Origin: Halichondria panicea
Lineage: Eukaryota > Porifera > Demospongiae > Suberitida > Halichondriidae
DNA: 64,000 nt
Direction: 5' to 3'
NCBI RefSeq assembly: GCF_963675165.1
Contig: NC_087377.1
Coordinates: 7,829,122 to 7,893,121, forward strand
Shown here piece by piece: positions 11,244-21,858 of the stretch. Under the pieces are notes generated by a model. That model was given only the letters and a program-made list of their open reading frames with translations, had not been told where the DNA came from and ran no database searches. Position numbers and translations under genes: made by a program. Numbering within the stretch: position 1 is the stretch's first letter; every line of letters starts with the position of its first letter.

Positions 11244-13037
11244 TATAGTAATAAGTTGTTGGGCATTGTACAATATAATGCCTTGCATGCATGCATTAAA
11301 GATCACCATCTTCCATCAAAGGCATGGGGTATTTTTATAATTATCACTTCATTAAAATAATTATAGGTAATGTTACTTAGCTTTTACTGCTACGTGACTG
11401 TTTGCATGCATGGCAATAAAAGTGAGTTCCTAAACAATATTAAATACTTCTGTAATCATGTATTTACGTACAAAGCACATGACTAGGAATGTTGTTGAAG
11501 GAACAAGTTTAAAATACATGTACATGTACCATCTGTTATACAACATACATACAGGTACAGTTATGTGGTCTAATATACATGTATATAATAATAGTCCCCT
11601 TTTAAAATACAAAATGGTAGTATCTATGTGCGTGCCACCTATCAAAAAATGTGATGCAACATGTGAGAGATCTCCCAGACAAATTCTTAGTGTGCACATT
11701 GTGTATAAACATTAATTTGTCATTGTTGAACATACGTGTTCCAGTTTAAATACTAAGGGAATAATTATATCAATGCACCTCTTGCATCCTTGGTAGTCCT
11801 CAGTATAACTCTAGATGTATACTCAATTTTACCAAAGTTATGATTTGAATGTCACAATCAATTATTACTCATCTGCATATACATGTATACCAAGTTTGAA
11901 TTTTTCAGATCATGAGTTATAATAAGATATAAACAGGGGCAAAAGCTTTCAAATCGTCAGCTATTTGAAGAAGAGGATATACACCAGTGTGAGCTATTCT
12001 GCATGGTTCAACAGTCCTGCAAGGCGGTCAAAATTGCGAAAGGGAAAATGGCTTGATTCCACAGTACTCCTCTGAATGAAAAATTATCATTAAGTGGTGA
12101 GTTTGGCTTGTTATAATTATTGCAAATGTGTATGCCCAAATTGCCATTTAATTAACCCCTCAAGTGATCAAGCTTTTCTCCTGTAGATAAGTGAATTAAG
12201 CTTTGCACATAAAACGCATTTTACAGGAGAAAGACCTCGTCACGAGCTCTCAGCTGTGAGAGTATGCCGACAACCTCCACCAACTGCCCCCACAAAAAAC
12301 GAAGAGAAAGCTTATTCGAAACACAAGCTAGTGTGCTATGTGTGGTGAGTGCCAATCCCATGTAGTCTAACTACCCTGTGTATCGATCATGAGCATAAAC
12401 TTTCTTGTAGAGTATTGTTTTGGTTATGTGTAGTTATAGGCTTGGTGTCCAGTTAACATGTGTGTACTTATACAAGGAGTTCTCCTACTTATACCAATGG
12501 TGTATAAAAGAGTGCAACAGCTGCGTAATACATGTATCTAAAATAGAATAGAATTGTGTCATAGTCTAATAGAGATAAGAGTGCATGAAGACTAGTATTT
12601 TGGGGCAATGATGCTATCCTAATAATGAGTTGCATGCCCTCTTCTCTTTTATACACCCTTACTTATTAATTATGGCATTATACTAGAAGTACGTTATATT
12701 GACAGTCTCTGCAGTTTCTAAGGTGTACGTTGTATTGTATGTACTTATCTGCTTGTTATGGTTAGGGTTGTTATGGTTAAAATGACAACACACCCAGCTT
12801 AGTTAATGGGGGGGAATTATTCCTTGGGAAATGGTGCTATCCTAAAGGGAATTCTGCCACCCCTGATGTGTTGTGTATAGCCCAGCTTATCTGCTTGTTA
12901 TGGTTATATAGGGTTGTTATGTTTTGAGGACTATCCACTGAATAGAAGCATTTACCGCAGATACCCACCCACCCATGTGAGTAGTGACTGCGGTACAATT
13001 CAATACAAACAGATGTACAAATTGTCAATAATAATTG

Positions 13038-13250
13038 TTATTTATTTAATACGTGATTGCACACATTGCGAGCATTTTCACCTTTCCCAAGCTTCAGTGA
13101 CATGGTCACCAGTGCTCTATATGTGGCCAATTTAGGATCGCTTTCCTTCCAAAGTTGGTGCTTCTCAGTATAATAATTTAATAGATCGGCTTGCATGCTT
13201 ACTTGCGTCCAGTCCCAGTTGGTTAATTGACAGAGTTTTGTAGCTACCAA
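13038..13250 (-). pseudogene. Fragment of an unrecognised protein-coding exon
   Basis: A 70-codon open frame with coding-like composition, including LTNWDWTQVSMQADLL and DPKLATYRALVTMSLKLGKG. Its DNA recurs, rearranged and disrupted, at 42874-43035 and 43200-43310. The helical, charged character could fit a TPR-like or death-fold segment, but I cannot name a family. No neighbouring exon is seen and the fragment ends near the truncated retroelement. Confidence 0.3.
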
Positions 13251-13395
13251 AGCAACCGGTTAGGACTTGATTATCACTGGGACATATTCCATGTGAACTC
13301 AACACAAAAAAATGAGCATTCAACGAAACTTGGTATATACATACCTTACTGTAGTAACTAGCCCTATTTATAAGCTAGTCGGCCGCATGCTAGAC

Positions 13396-13594
13396 TGTCA
13401 CAAGTAGGCACAATAAACTCTGATTGATTGCAACCGGGGGCGAGGATATCACCCCATGCAGTGGGCACGCAGGGCCCCAACATAGAATAAGTATACGCAT
13501 GCGTAATTGATAATCACATAAAGAACATAAGAGTAAATGATGACAAATGATGACTACATAAATAACATAAGAGTAAATACTGTCCATTACTACA
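13396..13594 (-). repeat. Candidate 3' LTR of the truncated Ty3/Gypsy element
   Basis: Read on the minus strand, a purine-rich tract (AAAACGGGAGGAA) is followed directly by TGTAGTAATGGACAG, as at a 3' LTR boundary; the segment ends GTGCCTACTTGTGACA, giving TG..CA ends and a length of about 199 bp. The 5' LTR is not in the window, so the boundary is not confirmed by a second copy. Confidence 0.45.
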
Positions 13595-13618
13595 TTCCTC
13601 CCGTTTTAGTCAATTATT

Positions 13619-15740
13619 TCAGGGTTCAGGTTCGTACCTATCAGGAGGGTTACGGTCTCGTGTCGACTGCCGACGGGGTGCCAGTACTGGCCGCTGTTGT
13701 GGTACCTGAGGCGGTGCAGGATCACCATCTTCTCTGTTTCCGTGGGTCAATGGCCGTAGGTACCCCCAACCATTCTGAGTTCTCCGTATCGATATCTCGA
13801 CTGAAGTCTGGCTCACTCCTATGCAAAACATCATCAATATGTCTACGGAACAGACGTCCATCTGTCAGACGAATTTCCAGTTGGGACCCACTTACAGAAA
13901 TAACTGTACCTGGTAACCAACTCTTGCGTTTAGGGAGATCTCGACTAGACACTAGGTCTCCGATGCTAAAAGTTCGTCTGTTGGTCTCTTTGTTTCTACC
14001 AGCCACTTGATCAGTTTGTTTCTTTAACACCTTGGCTGGAAGATTTGGAAGTAACAGATCCAGCCTTGATCGGATTCGATGTCCCATCAGCAACTCCGAA
14101 GGAGATACACCCGTCACCGTGTGAGGTGTTATCCGATGTCTCAACAAGAACTGGGACACTCGAGTTTGAAGTGATCCTCTCGTCTCTTTCTTTAGGAAAC
14201 TCTTGACAGATTGTACTGCACGCTCTGCTAAGCCATTGGTGGCTGGGTGGTATGGTGCAGATCTGACATGACGAATACCATTCTGTTTGTAGAATACTTC
14301 GATCTCCTTGCTCACAAATGGTGTGCCATTATCAGTCACTAACATCTTTGGCAATCCATGGGTGGCAAACATCGTTCGAAAATGTTCCATCGTTACCAAG
14401 GATGTGGCATTCTTTACCACCTTTACCACCTTTACCTCTATCCACTTAGAGTGTGAGTCCACCACTATCAACAGCATGTGTCCTTCAATCGGACCGGCGT
14501 AATCAGCATGAATCCTAACCCAGGGTCGTTGCGGCCAATCCCAAGGTTGTATAGGTGTGGGGGTGGTTGGTGCCTTGTTCTCTGGCAACTCTCGCATAGT
14601 TTCACTCGTTCTTCTAAGTCATTGTCTATACCTGGCCACCACACAAATGATCTTGCTAAGTTTTTCATACGTGATACTCCTGGATGACCTTCATGTAACT
14701 GTTCCGTGATCTGTGATCGACCTTGAGGCGGTATTATCACACAACTTCCTCTCAACAAACATCCATCTTGGATACTCAGTTCCAGGTTGTGTTGTTGGTA
14801 TGGCTTCCAGGCAGGGTCTTGTGTATCTTCCCAACCGGTTTGTACCTTGTATCGTACTTTAGACATGAGCAGGTCTTTGTCTGTCCATTTCTTCAGCTGT
14901 TTAGGTTGTACTGGGATCGAGACACACAACATCTCCATCGCCATACTGTCTCTTGTGGAACGGGGACATTTCCTGGAGAATTGGGTAGCGGCAATCGGCT
15001 AAGCACATTGGCGTTGCAATGCTGTGGTCCAGGCTTGTATGTGATAGTGTAGTCGTAGGCTCCCAAGGTCAAAGCTCACCACTGCAACCGAGCAGAGGCC
15101 AAGGTTGGTACTCCTTTCGTTTCTTTAAACAAATCTTCCAAAGGCTTGTGATCTGATTGAATGAGGAAGTGTCTCCGGACTAGGTATTGATGAAAACGCT
15201 TTACTCCAAAGATTATGGCTAATCCCTCTTTATCCAGTTGAGAATACCTCTTTTCTGCAGGTGCCAAAGTCCTGGAGGCGTATGCGATGGGCTTCTCCGC
15301 ACAATCTTCGAACTTGTGTGACAGGACAACTCCAAGGCCATATGGTGAGGCGTCACAAGCTAAAATCAATTCCTTCTCTGGATCGAAATGAGCGAGCGCT
15401 TTATCATGTGAGTGTCACTTTAGCACTGTCAAAAGCTTCCTGATGCTCTGGATCCCAGATCCATGGTGTGTTCTTCTGCAACAACTTGTGCAGGGGGGCC
15501 AGATTGTGAGAATGGTTAGGCAAAAATTTGTTGTAGTAGTTCAACATTCCTAGGAATGATTTCAGCTGACTCACATTCCTTGGTACTGGGGCATCTCTAA
15601 GTGCTCGAATCTTCCCGTCCATGGGTTGTAAACCATCCTTGGAGATACGATGACCCAAATATTCCACTGATGGTAGCATGAAATGGCATTTCTCCTTCTT
15701 CAGACGGGCACCTGCATGTTCCAATCGGCTTAGCACCTTG
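13619..15740 (-). pseudogene. Ty3/Gypsy pol fragment (RT end, RNase H, integrase)
   Basis: Minus-strand order: end of reverse transcriptase (15404-15736, with YLGHRISKDGLQP and LKSFLGMLNYYNKFLP), RNase H (15076-15369, LACDASPYGLGVVLSH and YSQLDKEGLAI), H2C2 zinc-binding region (HEGHPGVSRMKNLARSF..CESCQ, within 14468-14944), integrase core (13722-14597, with HADYAGP, VTDNGTPFVS and NGLAERAVQ supplying the D,D,E) and a proline-rich C-terminus (13619-13861). Stops and frame changes separate the pieces. The gag, protease and catalytic half of RT are missing: the sequence stops at about 15740 where the helicase transposon begins. Confidence 0.9.
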
Positions 15741-15998
15741 TAAATAAATGTACTACAATAGTGTAAAATTCATTTGCACTAACTTACAGGAGCTAAACAA
15801 GTATCTTCTTTGCTAGAGCGGCCTAGCTGGGCGGAGCCCGGCACCCGTTCCCAACGGGTGGCCGGGTGACACGCTTATATAGGATTTGTACTGCTGCACT
15901 GAGGAGTGCAGCCCAATCAGATTGCAGTATTGCAAGTGGTTGGTTAACACCCACTTAGCTAGGTGGGTGTGCAGCTGGGCGGAGCTGCCTTGAGCAAA

Positions 15999-17440
15999 AT
16001 GGAGAAAGTTACACAAGTTGTCACAGCTACAGAAGCTGCTAACCAGCTTGGAAGTAGTCACTTCTTTTCTGAGAGACAGAGATGTCTTTGCTGTATTGCC
16101 TACTGGATTTGGAAAGAGCCTTTGCTATGCTTGTTTGCCTGCAGCATTTGACAAAATATTGGAGAAGGAGAAAGGTCATTCTATTGTAGTAGTAGTAGTT
16201 ACTCCAGTCCTCTGCTGGCCATCATTCATGATCAGGTATGTAAGGCTAGATAGAACATACATATAATTATACGTACATGTGCATATGAGCTGTTTACACA
16301 TAACTAGATCATTCTAAGCTGGATGCTTTTATTCTATTATTATATAGGTAGCCATCTATTGTTCTAAAGGCATCTCTAGCACATATGTCTCGGGCGAGAT
16401 GTCTGATGCAGCTACAATGGATGCGATCTTCCACGGAAAGTATCAGCTAGTATTCTTTACACCTGAAATGATCATCAGCAAGAAGCATTGGAGAAGACTT
16501 CTGGGGGGAGATGTGTATGCTAATAGACTCAAGGCTTTGATAATCGATGAAGCTCATTGTGTGAAGAAATGGTATGTATTTGACTCATCGTTTATTATTA
16601 ACATGTGTACCAATAATATTATTGCAGGGGTGAGACTTTCAGGCAAATGCTGTTGAGAATTAGAGAAGTGCGCAGCCTCATTCCAACATCAGTTCATGTG
16701 ATGGCGCTAACAGCAACAGCTACCCGAAGTGACATTTCATTCATTTCTCGTATTGTTGGCCTAAGAAACCCATTTGTCATTACGAGAGTCCCAGTAATCC
16801 CAAATTTGATTTATGCTGTTGGATTGTTCAAAAGTATACCAGAGACATTCCAAAACTTGGCCCAGAAATTGGTAATCGAGAGAAACAAGTTTCCCACAAC
16901 AATCATATATGGACGTTCTTTTGGTGTGTGGTGACATGTACCTCTTCTTTAAGGATTACCTTGGAGCTGCATTCACAAATCCTGATGATGCACCTGATCT
17001 TCCTGAATTTCGCCTCGTGGACATGTTTACAAGTGTCACTGATCCAGCCCATAAATCTGAAATCATTCGTTTATTTAAGGGTGATGGCAATCTTCGCATT
17101 GTTGTAGCTACTATGGAATTTGGTATGGGTGTTGATTGTCCCAACATTCGGTAAATCATTCATGTTGGCCTGTCAGACGATATCAGTAGCTATGTACAAG
17201 AGACTGGTAGAGCAGGTCGAGATGGTAAACCATCACGTGTAACCCTTTTGAAGGCAAGAATTTACCATCAAGTTGATAATGAGATTAAAGAATATGCTTC
17301 AAACTTCAACACTACAGATTGTAGAAGGGATAGTCTTTTCCGAAATATTGACAATTACAAACATGTTGATCTCGGTTTCAATTGCTTGTGCTTGTTCTAA
17401 GTCATGTTTATGTGGACAGTGTGACCTAAGACTTAGTTAC
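15999..17440 (+). pseudogene. RecQ-like SF2 DNA helicase, degraded
   Basis: Start at 15999 (MEKVTQVVTATEAANQLG) after an in-frame leader. Helicase motifs in order: Walker A in VFAVLPTGFGKSLCYA (16088-16135), LLAIIHDQ before a donor at 16236, SGEMSDAATMDAIF and FFTPEMI in exon 16348-16571, DEAH box in ALIIDEAHCVKKW, MALTATATRSD in the exon from 16628, then VVATMEFGMGVDCPN and the arginine-finger region YVQETGRAGRDGKPS (about 17190-17235), followed by cysteine pairs (CSKSCLCGQC, near 17395). Motifs and order fit the RecQ family of ATP-driven 3'-5' helicases. Frame breaks near 16065, 16205 and 16910, and a TAA in place of a sense codon at 17153, make it inactive. Given its location inside inverted repeats it is a transposon gene, not the host repair helicase. 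Confidence 0.85.
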
Positions 17441-17445
17441 TTCTT

Positions 17446-17724
17446 TCAGCTAATTACAAATTTTATTTTCATTATTACCTGTGCTTCAAGAAAGCTGCTA
17501 TATCTACCGAAACATTTCCTGCACATTTTGGGCAATCTGTTTTTATCACTGCCATTTACAATACTGTTAATGTCGACATCAGCACACATCTGTTCTTCCT
17601 CATTCTCCAGTAGCATTGTCCACAGGTCCAACACTTCCTTTCCAGCTGGACCATCAAGAGCTCTCCTGTTACCAGGCCTTGATAGCTCATCCCCACATCC
17701 AAAACATTGTAGCACTTGGGCCAT
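17446..17724 (-). CDS. Cysteine zinc-finger-type N-terminal exon of a second transposon gene
   Basis: Open from ATG (17724) for 92 codons: MAQVLQCFGCGDELSRPG, then RRALDGPAGKEVLDLW and KMCRKCFGRYSSFLEAQ. The CxxC pair near residue 7, RR-L, a tryptophan near 35 and a later CxxCF resemble N-terminal zinc-binding modules of several animal transposon proteins (for example ZAD-like or hAT/MULE leader domains); the exact family is not recognised. A donor (GTAATA) follows FLEAQ, so this is probably exon 1 of a longer protein whose remainder is lost. It converges on the helicase gene and starts close to the right inverted repeat. Confidence 0.5.
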   Translation of the reverse strand: MAQVLQCFGCGDELSRPGNRRALDGPAGKEVLDLWTMLLENEEEQMCADVDINSIVNGSDKNRLPKMCRKCFGRYSSFLEAQVIMKIKFVIS

Positions 17725-17935
17725 TCTTGCTCAGTACTTTATTTATTTAGTAGCAAAGTCATGTTGTTCAGTGCCAGCCAGTGTGGTGCAGTGCGGTGCA
17801 TATTGCGTTTAACACCCACTTAAAATGATTATATTCATGATGCTCCAAGCAGTATTACATAACACACAAGTACAAATCCTATATAAGCATGTCCCCCGAC
17901 CTCCCGTCAGGGACGGTCGGGCTCCGCCCAACTAA

Positions 17936-18195
17936 GAGCGGCCCTTGTCAAAAACGGTGATTTTGCTCCGTTTTGCTACTTTTGCTGACGTATGCAATGA
18001 TATTCATTGATTTGTGACATCACAAATCATCTTGTTGTTATTTGCTACATCCAAAGGTCATGTGATGTCTACCTGCAAATACACAGTTGGTGCTAGTCAT
18101 TCCGTGTCACAGGGGCGTGGCAATTGAGCTTACTACGTAGCCAAATCGCCCCAAAAGTCATAAAAAGCACTGTTTTTGACAAGATGGGCCGCTCT
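17936..18195. mobile_element. MITE nested in right arm of the helicase transposon
   Basis: AGAGCGGCCCTTGTCAAAAAC at the left pairs with GTTTTTGACAAG..GGGCCGCTCT at the right. About 260 bp, no coding sequence. It separates the two halves of the right inverted repeat, which in the left arm are contiguous (GAGCGGCCTAGCTGGGCGG). Confidence 0.7.
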
Positions 18196-18263
18196 AGCAA
18201 AGAAGAGGCTAGCCTAACTCCTGTAAGTTAGTACAGATGAAAAGTACACTATTGTAGTACATG

Positions 18264-19528
18264 CTGCTCAAAAATCAGACCTTAACTAATATAAAATCAA
18301 AAGTTGTATTCCTAACATATTTGCCACCAAAAAACAACAAAATGCAGTATTTCTCAGAACTTACTAGTAGCCCAGACTTCCGTTGAAGCTCAAAAGATGA
18401 GCAATAATTATACTCAGGTACATGCACAACAAATTTCAGATCTTAACTCAAACAAATAAGCTACTTCTATTCCTAACATATTTTCGGAAGTACACATCTT
18501 CAGACAGCCATTTTATACTGATGATGTCATGTGATGTAACAGGTGGTGGTCCAATGGAAGCGCCAATAGTTAAACTTTCAGTACCTGCACTCAAATAGAT
18601 CATATCACTTTTACTTTAGAAGATATGCCACAAAATGTAAAAAATGTGTACCAAAAAAAAAATCTACTCTCTTTGGTTGTTGCACTGTAGCTAGCTGCCA
18701 CGAACAGACAACTAGCTAGCCTAGGCTAACCTGAACACTCCTTTGGCAGTTGATACATCAAAACAACAGGTACAACAAATTACAATAGCTACAAAAACTG
18801 ATAAATAGCTAGCTGGTGTCATTAATTAAGCCTTCTAAAGTTAACTTCAAAAGGGGGGGTCAAGGGACCCCATGGACCCTCCTCTGGATCCGCCACTGTC
18901 TAGAGTGCTAGCTCAGAAACAATGACTTTAGCTAGATCTATATAGTTGTACAAGTTTGTTGGATCTATTCTAGACATCAAGCGTTCAAGATGACACTGTT
19001 TCCCTCTGAACACCAGAACTGGCACATGGTACTTCCAGCCCTTTTCCTCTTGACAGTTGTGGCAGAGTGTCTTCTTTCTCATCATTCCTGGAGGCTGTAC
19101 ATCGATCATCCAGCCCATGGACAAATGTATAAACAAGACCTACATGAGACAATAATGGGAGGAGTGGATCAAGCAGGACATCCCTGACATCTGAGGAAGA
19201 CCAAGTAAACCAGGACCCCTCAGACTCAGATGTAGATAGCATGGGGGATCCCCTTCTCTGATGAAGACTCTGAAGATCAAGATGAGGAAGACTGAGCTCA
19301 TAAATTATTACGCTATTGCTTTTTATCTTGCATACATGTATACTTTGAAGTCTGTTATCTGTATGTGTTGTTGATTTACTGACAGTGTTAATTGAGTTTG
19401 GTGGGCGTTAATTGAGTTAGGTGGGCGCTTGCACGGTTCAGTAGCCACATAATCAAATATCCGCCCACCCCTTGTTTAGCCTAAATGTAGCTATCAAAAC
19501 ATATGGGCGGTTCGACGGTTAAGTACGG
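18264..19528. other. No intact gene; faint coding relics
   Basis: 18264-18840 holds two related segments with CCTAACATATTT and CAGACTT/CAGA motifs but no exon. 18852-18895 (GGGGTCAAGGGACCCCATGG..CCGCCACTG) looks like one end of a hAT-type MITE. The minus strand at 18900-19242 has two overlapping open frames, one with PPGMMRKKTLCHNCQEEKGW, possibly a transposase C-terminus, but I cannot assign a family. Confidence 0.35.
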
Positions 19529-19770
19529 TATACCGTATAGCGCGAAATTTTCGAGGCACTTATATTTCGTGGATTGGCCTCTAAAAATCATTTCGTTGCA
19601 CAATGTTCGCGGAATGACTGCTTACCGGAAGCCACGCCTTTAAATCTTTGCATGATAGCAGGTAATTCTAATTAAAGAACACTTTTTGTGGACTTAATTT
19701 TCGTGTAGAATTCTAACCAACGAAATCCGCAAAAATTTCGCCCCTCGAAAATTTCGCGCTATACGGTATA
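19529..19770. mobile_element. MITE with TACCGTATAGCGCGAAATTT ends
   Basis: About 26 bp of terminal inverted repeat (TACCGTATAGCGCGAAATTT..CGAGG against CCTCG..AAATTTCGCGCTATACGGTA), flanked by TA. Relatives at 4769 and 9370. Contains GTGG/CCAC and ACGAAAT motifs; no coding sequence. Confidence 0.85.
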
Positions 19771-19776
19771 CAGTGG

Positions 19777-20366
19777 CAGAGGAGGGAGGACACGATTAAC
19801 CTTAGCTCTAATTAGCTAATTATCGCGACCTTTTATTTGAACGATTCATCTTTTCTTTCTTTATAACCTCTACATATTGGGACACACAGAACTGTACTGC
19901 AGTATGAGTGACAGGCAATTCTTGCAGGCACAGAGCAAACCATACAAATAAAGGGGTGCTAGAAGCTGAGACTGTTAGTGTCATTGATGTTCTTCATGTT
20001 GGAGACACTCTGAACTAAACAATTCCATGTTGCAGCTTTATCACAGAGACAGGAGTGCCTGGGGTGCTTCTCACAGGGATCTTAGAGACAGGGGTGCTCC
20101 TCATAGGGATCCTGTCTCCGGGATCAAGAGTGCTTCTCACAGGGATCTTAGAGATAGGAGTACTTGAGGTGCTTCTTATATGGGGTCCTATTACCTTCAG
20201 GTCCTGACAACTTGGCCATAGGGGTACCTTGCTTACTTTGCTCTAGCTCTTGTGTCCAATATGTAGAGGTTATAAAGAAAGAAAAGATGAATCGTTCAAA
20301 GAATGTAATTAAAAGGTCGCGATAATTAGCTAATTAGAGCTAAGGTTAATCGTGTCCTCCCTCCTC
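19777..20366. mobile_element. Inverted-repeat element with about 110-bp arms
   Basis: CAGAGGAGGGAGGACACGAT at the left end matches, inverted, ATCGTGTCCTCCCTCCTCTG at the right; pairing continues through CTCTAATTAGCTAATTATCG and AACGATTCATCTTTTCTTTC. One arm has a 4-base AATT difference. The spacer repeats GGTGCTTCTCACAGGGATCT-type units. No transposase. Confidence 0.85.
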
Positions 20367-20371
20367 TGATA

Positions 20372-21060
20372 CAGTGGTGTGCAGAACAGTTGTCATACTC
20401 AGATAGGCAGTAGGCGGCTCTTAAGTGTGTTGTGGTTTTGTGGTCTTTTCACACTATAGACCTTTTACTCATGATCAATCATGACAGCAACTTTAAAAGA
20501 GTTTTTTCCCATGAACTGTATGTTGAGTTGTACAACCTTTAATGAATATGGTGTATACCTTCCCACAAGAAAAGTACTGAAAAGTAGTTTCCCATGATGA
20601 TTCATGAGTCTAGTACATGTACAAGTAAACAGATGTACCAGACCTTTTTACTCATGAATCATCATGAGAATGACCTTTTTTAAAGTTGCTGTCAAGAGCT
20701 AAACTGCCCATCACTTTTAATAATCCTCTGAATATGGTGCAGCAGGAGCAGCACTGAAGAGAGTATAGTACAAATTCAAATTTACTAAACACGCAGCATT
20801 GATTAAATTTTAAACTAATTTTCAGTACTTTTCTTGTGGGAAGATATACAACATAATTATTCAGAAGATTAATTAAAGGTTGTACAGCTTAACATATACA
20901 TGTAGTTCATGGGAAACAACTCTTTTAAAGTTGCTGTCATGATTGATCATGAGTAAAAGGTCTATAGTGTGAAAAGACCACAAAACCACAAAACCACAAC
21001 ACACTTAAAAGCCACCGCCTACTGCCTATCTGAGTATGACAACTGTTCCGCAAACCACTG
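20372..21060. mobile_element. TA-flanked inverted-repeat element, short copy
   Basis: Same ends as 2428-4243 (CAGTGGTGTGCAGAACAGTT..AACTGTTCCGCAAACCACTG) with TA on both sides. The arms extend inward through TTTTCACACTATAGACCTTT and CATGATCAATCATGACAGC. It immediately precedes the kinase fragment and marks where similarity to the second kinase copy stops. Confidence 0.85.
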
Positions 21061-21127
21061 TAGATGTGTCATGCATACATGCACATAACCATGTGTAAAA
21101 ATAATTATTGTTTTGCTTAATATTTAG

Positions 21128-21679
21128 ATGTCACCTCAGAGGAAAGTACTTATTGCAGTGCAAGTCATCCAAGCCATTGCTTTCTGCCACTCAAGGAATC
21201 CACCGCTTGTCCACAGAGACATAAAACCAGCTAACATACTTGTAAGTATAATATACACTATACTGAGCTGCAACTTGTATATGAACATCATTAATATTGC
21301 AGGTGGAGGAAGGATCAATGCGAGTATACTTGGGTGATTTCGGCTTAACCCGTATCTGAACGGGTATGGTTAGTACCAGAACATCAACAAATGGTGGTAC
21401 ACCGGGTTTCCAATCACCCGAAGTCCTCCAGTCAGGTAAAAGCTGCGATATATATGCTGTTGCCATGGGTGTGTTTTCATCGAGCTTTTTGGTGGTACCC
21501 CAGTATGGGGGAAACTCCCACTTTTGACAATTTTGACAAATTAATGTGGCAGTTAAAGGTAAAGCACCTGAAACTAACCATATGCAGTTAAAACTATATG
21601 TGATGACTGTATACAATACAATCCAGCTCTGAGACCTAAGGCCAGTGCTATTCTGAGAAGGCTCTTAACTCTTGCGTAA
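21128..21679 (+). pseudogene. Protein kinase C-lobe, copy 1
   Basis: Exon 21128-21241 encodes MSPQRKVLIAVQVIQAIAF.. and the catalytic loop HRDIKPANIL; exon 21303-21679 starts VEEGSMRVYLGDFGLTRI (magnesium-binding DFG) and then a TGA stop. After the stop the same frame resumes with GGTPGFQSPEVLQSG (activation segment and the SPE form of the APE motif). A 12-base gap relative to copy 2 near 21437 and a frame change disturb subdomain IX; the end ALRPKASAILRRLLTL with stop at 21677 holds the conserved subdomain XI arginine. The pattern resembles TKL/RIPK-like kinases. The glycine loop and alphaC are missing: similarity to copy 2 starts at 21061, beside an inserted element. Confidence 0.85.
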
Positions 21680-21724
21680 ATAAACTGTTATACACTGATC
21701 AACTATATATACACATACATGTTA

Positions 21725-21858
21725 TAGTTAAACAATGGCCTCGAGTGGTATATTTGATTTACACGCGAGAGTAATCTGATAAACCACAAGGCGCAGCCGA
21801 GTTGGTTCATCTGATTACTCGAGCGTGTAAAGCAAATATACCAGAGGCCATAGTTTAA
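21725..21858. repeat. Fold-back palindrome
   Basis: The arms GGCCTCGAGTGGTATATTTG and CAAATATACCAGAGGCC, with flanking GTTAAAC/GTTTAAC, pair around a loop containing AAGGCGCAGCCGAGTTGG. About 134 bp. It lies in the stretch present in kinase copy 1's flank but absent from copy 2's. Confidence 0.75.

Larger units (their letters stand above)
9758..13300 (+). repeat. Segmental duplication, downstream of receptor A
   Basis: Collinear with 38335-43330 over most of its length: AACTTTGGGTGTCGTTATTG, TGTGACGGAATG.CAATTTA, GATCCGTTAGTGTTGTACT, the hairpin-ended repeat, CATGACTAGGAAT.TTGTTGAAGG, TATACAAGGAGTTCTCCTAC and GCGAG.ATTTTCACCTTTCC occur in the same order. The other copy has gained several insertions. 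I see no convincing gene; an open stretch at 12247-12349 with a proline-rich peptide is not retained in frame in the second copy. Confidence 0.75.
15745..18263 (+). mobile_element. Helicase-bearing DNA transposon with long hairpin-rich inverted repeats
   Basis: Outer ends pair: TGTACTACAATAGTGTA at about 15748 against TACACTATTGTAGTACA at about 18246-18262, with further pairing through ACTAACTTACAGGAG and CTTCTTTGCTAGAGCGGCC. Inside that lies a second paired segment, TGGGCGGAGCCCG..CTTATATAGGATTTGTAC (15832-15892, and 17872-17932 inverted), holding a GC-rich hairpin (CACCCGTTCCCAACGGGTG left, ACCTCCCGTCAGGGACGGT right). A smaller element interrupts the right arm (17936-18195). The interior carries a RecQ-like helicase on plus and a zinc-finger-type exon on minus. 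The left end abuts a retroelement RT fragment whose remainder is not found on the far side. No clear target duplication. Confidence 0.7.

Noticed and set aside
12247..12349. Possible proline-rich exon
   Set aside because: The duplicated copy at 41459-41560 differs by frame-changing indels, and there is no clear donor or acceptor pair.
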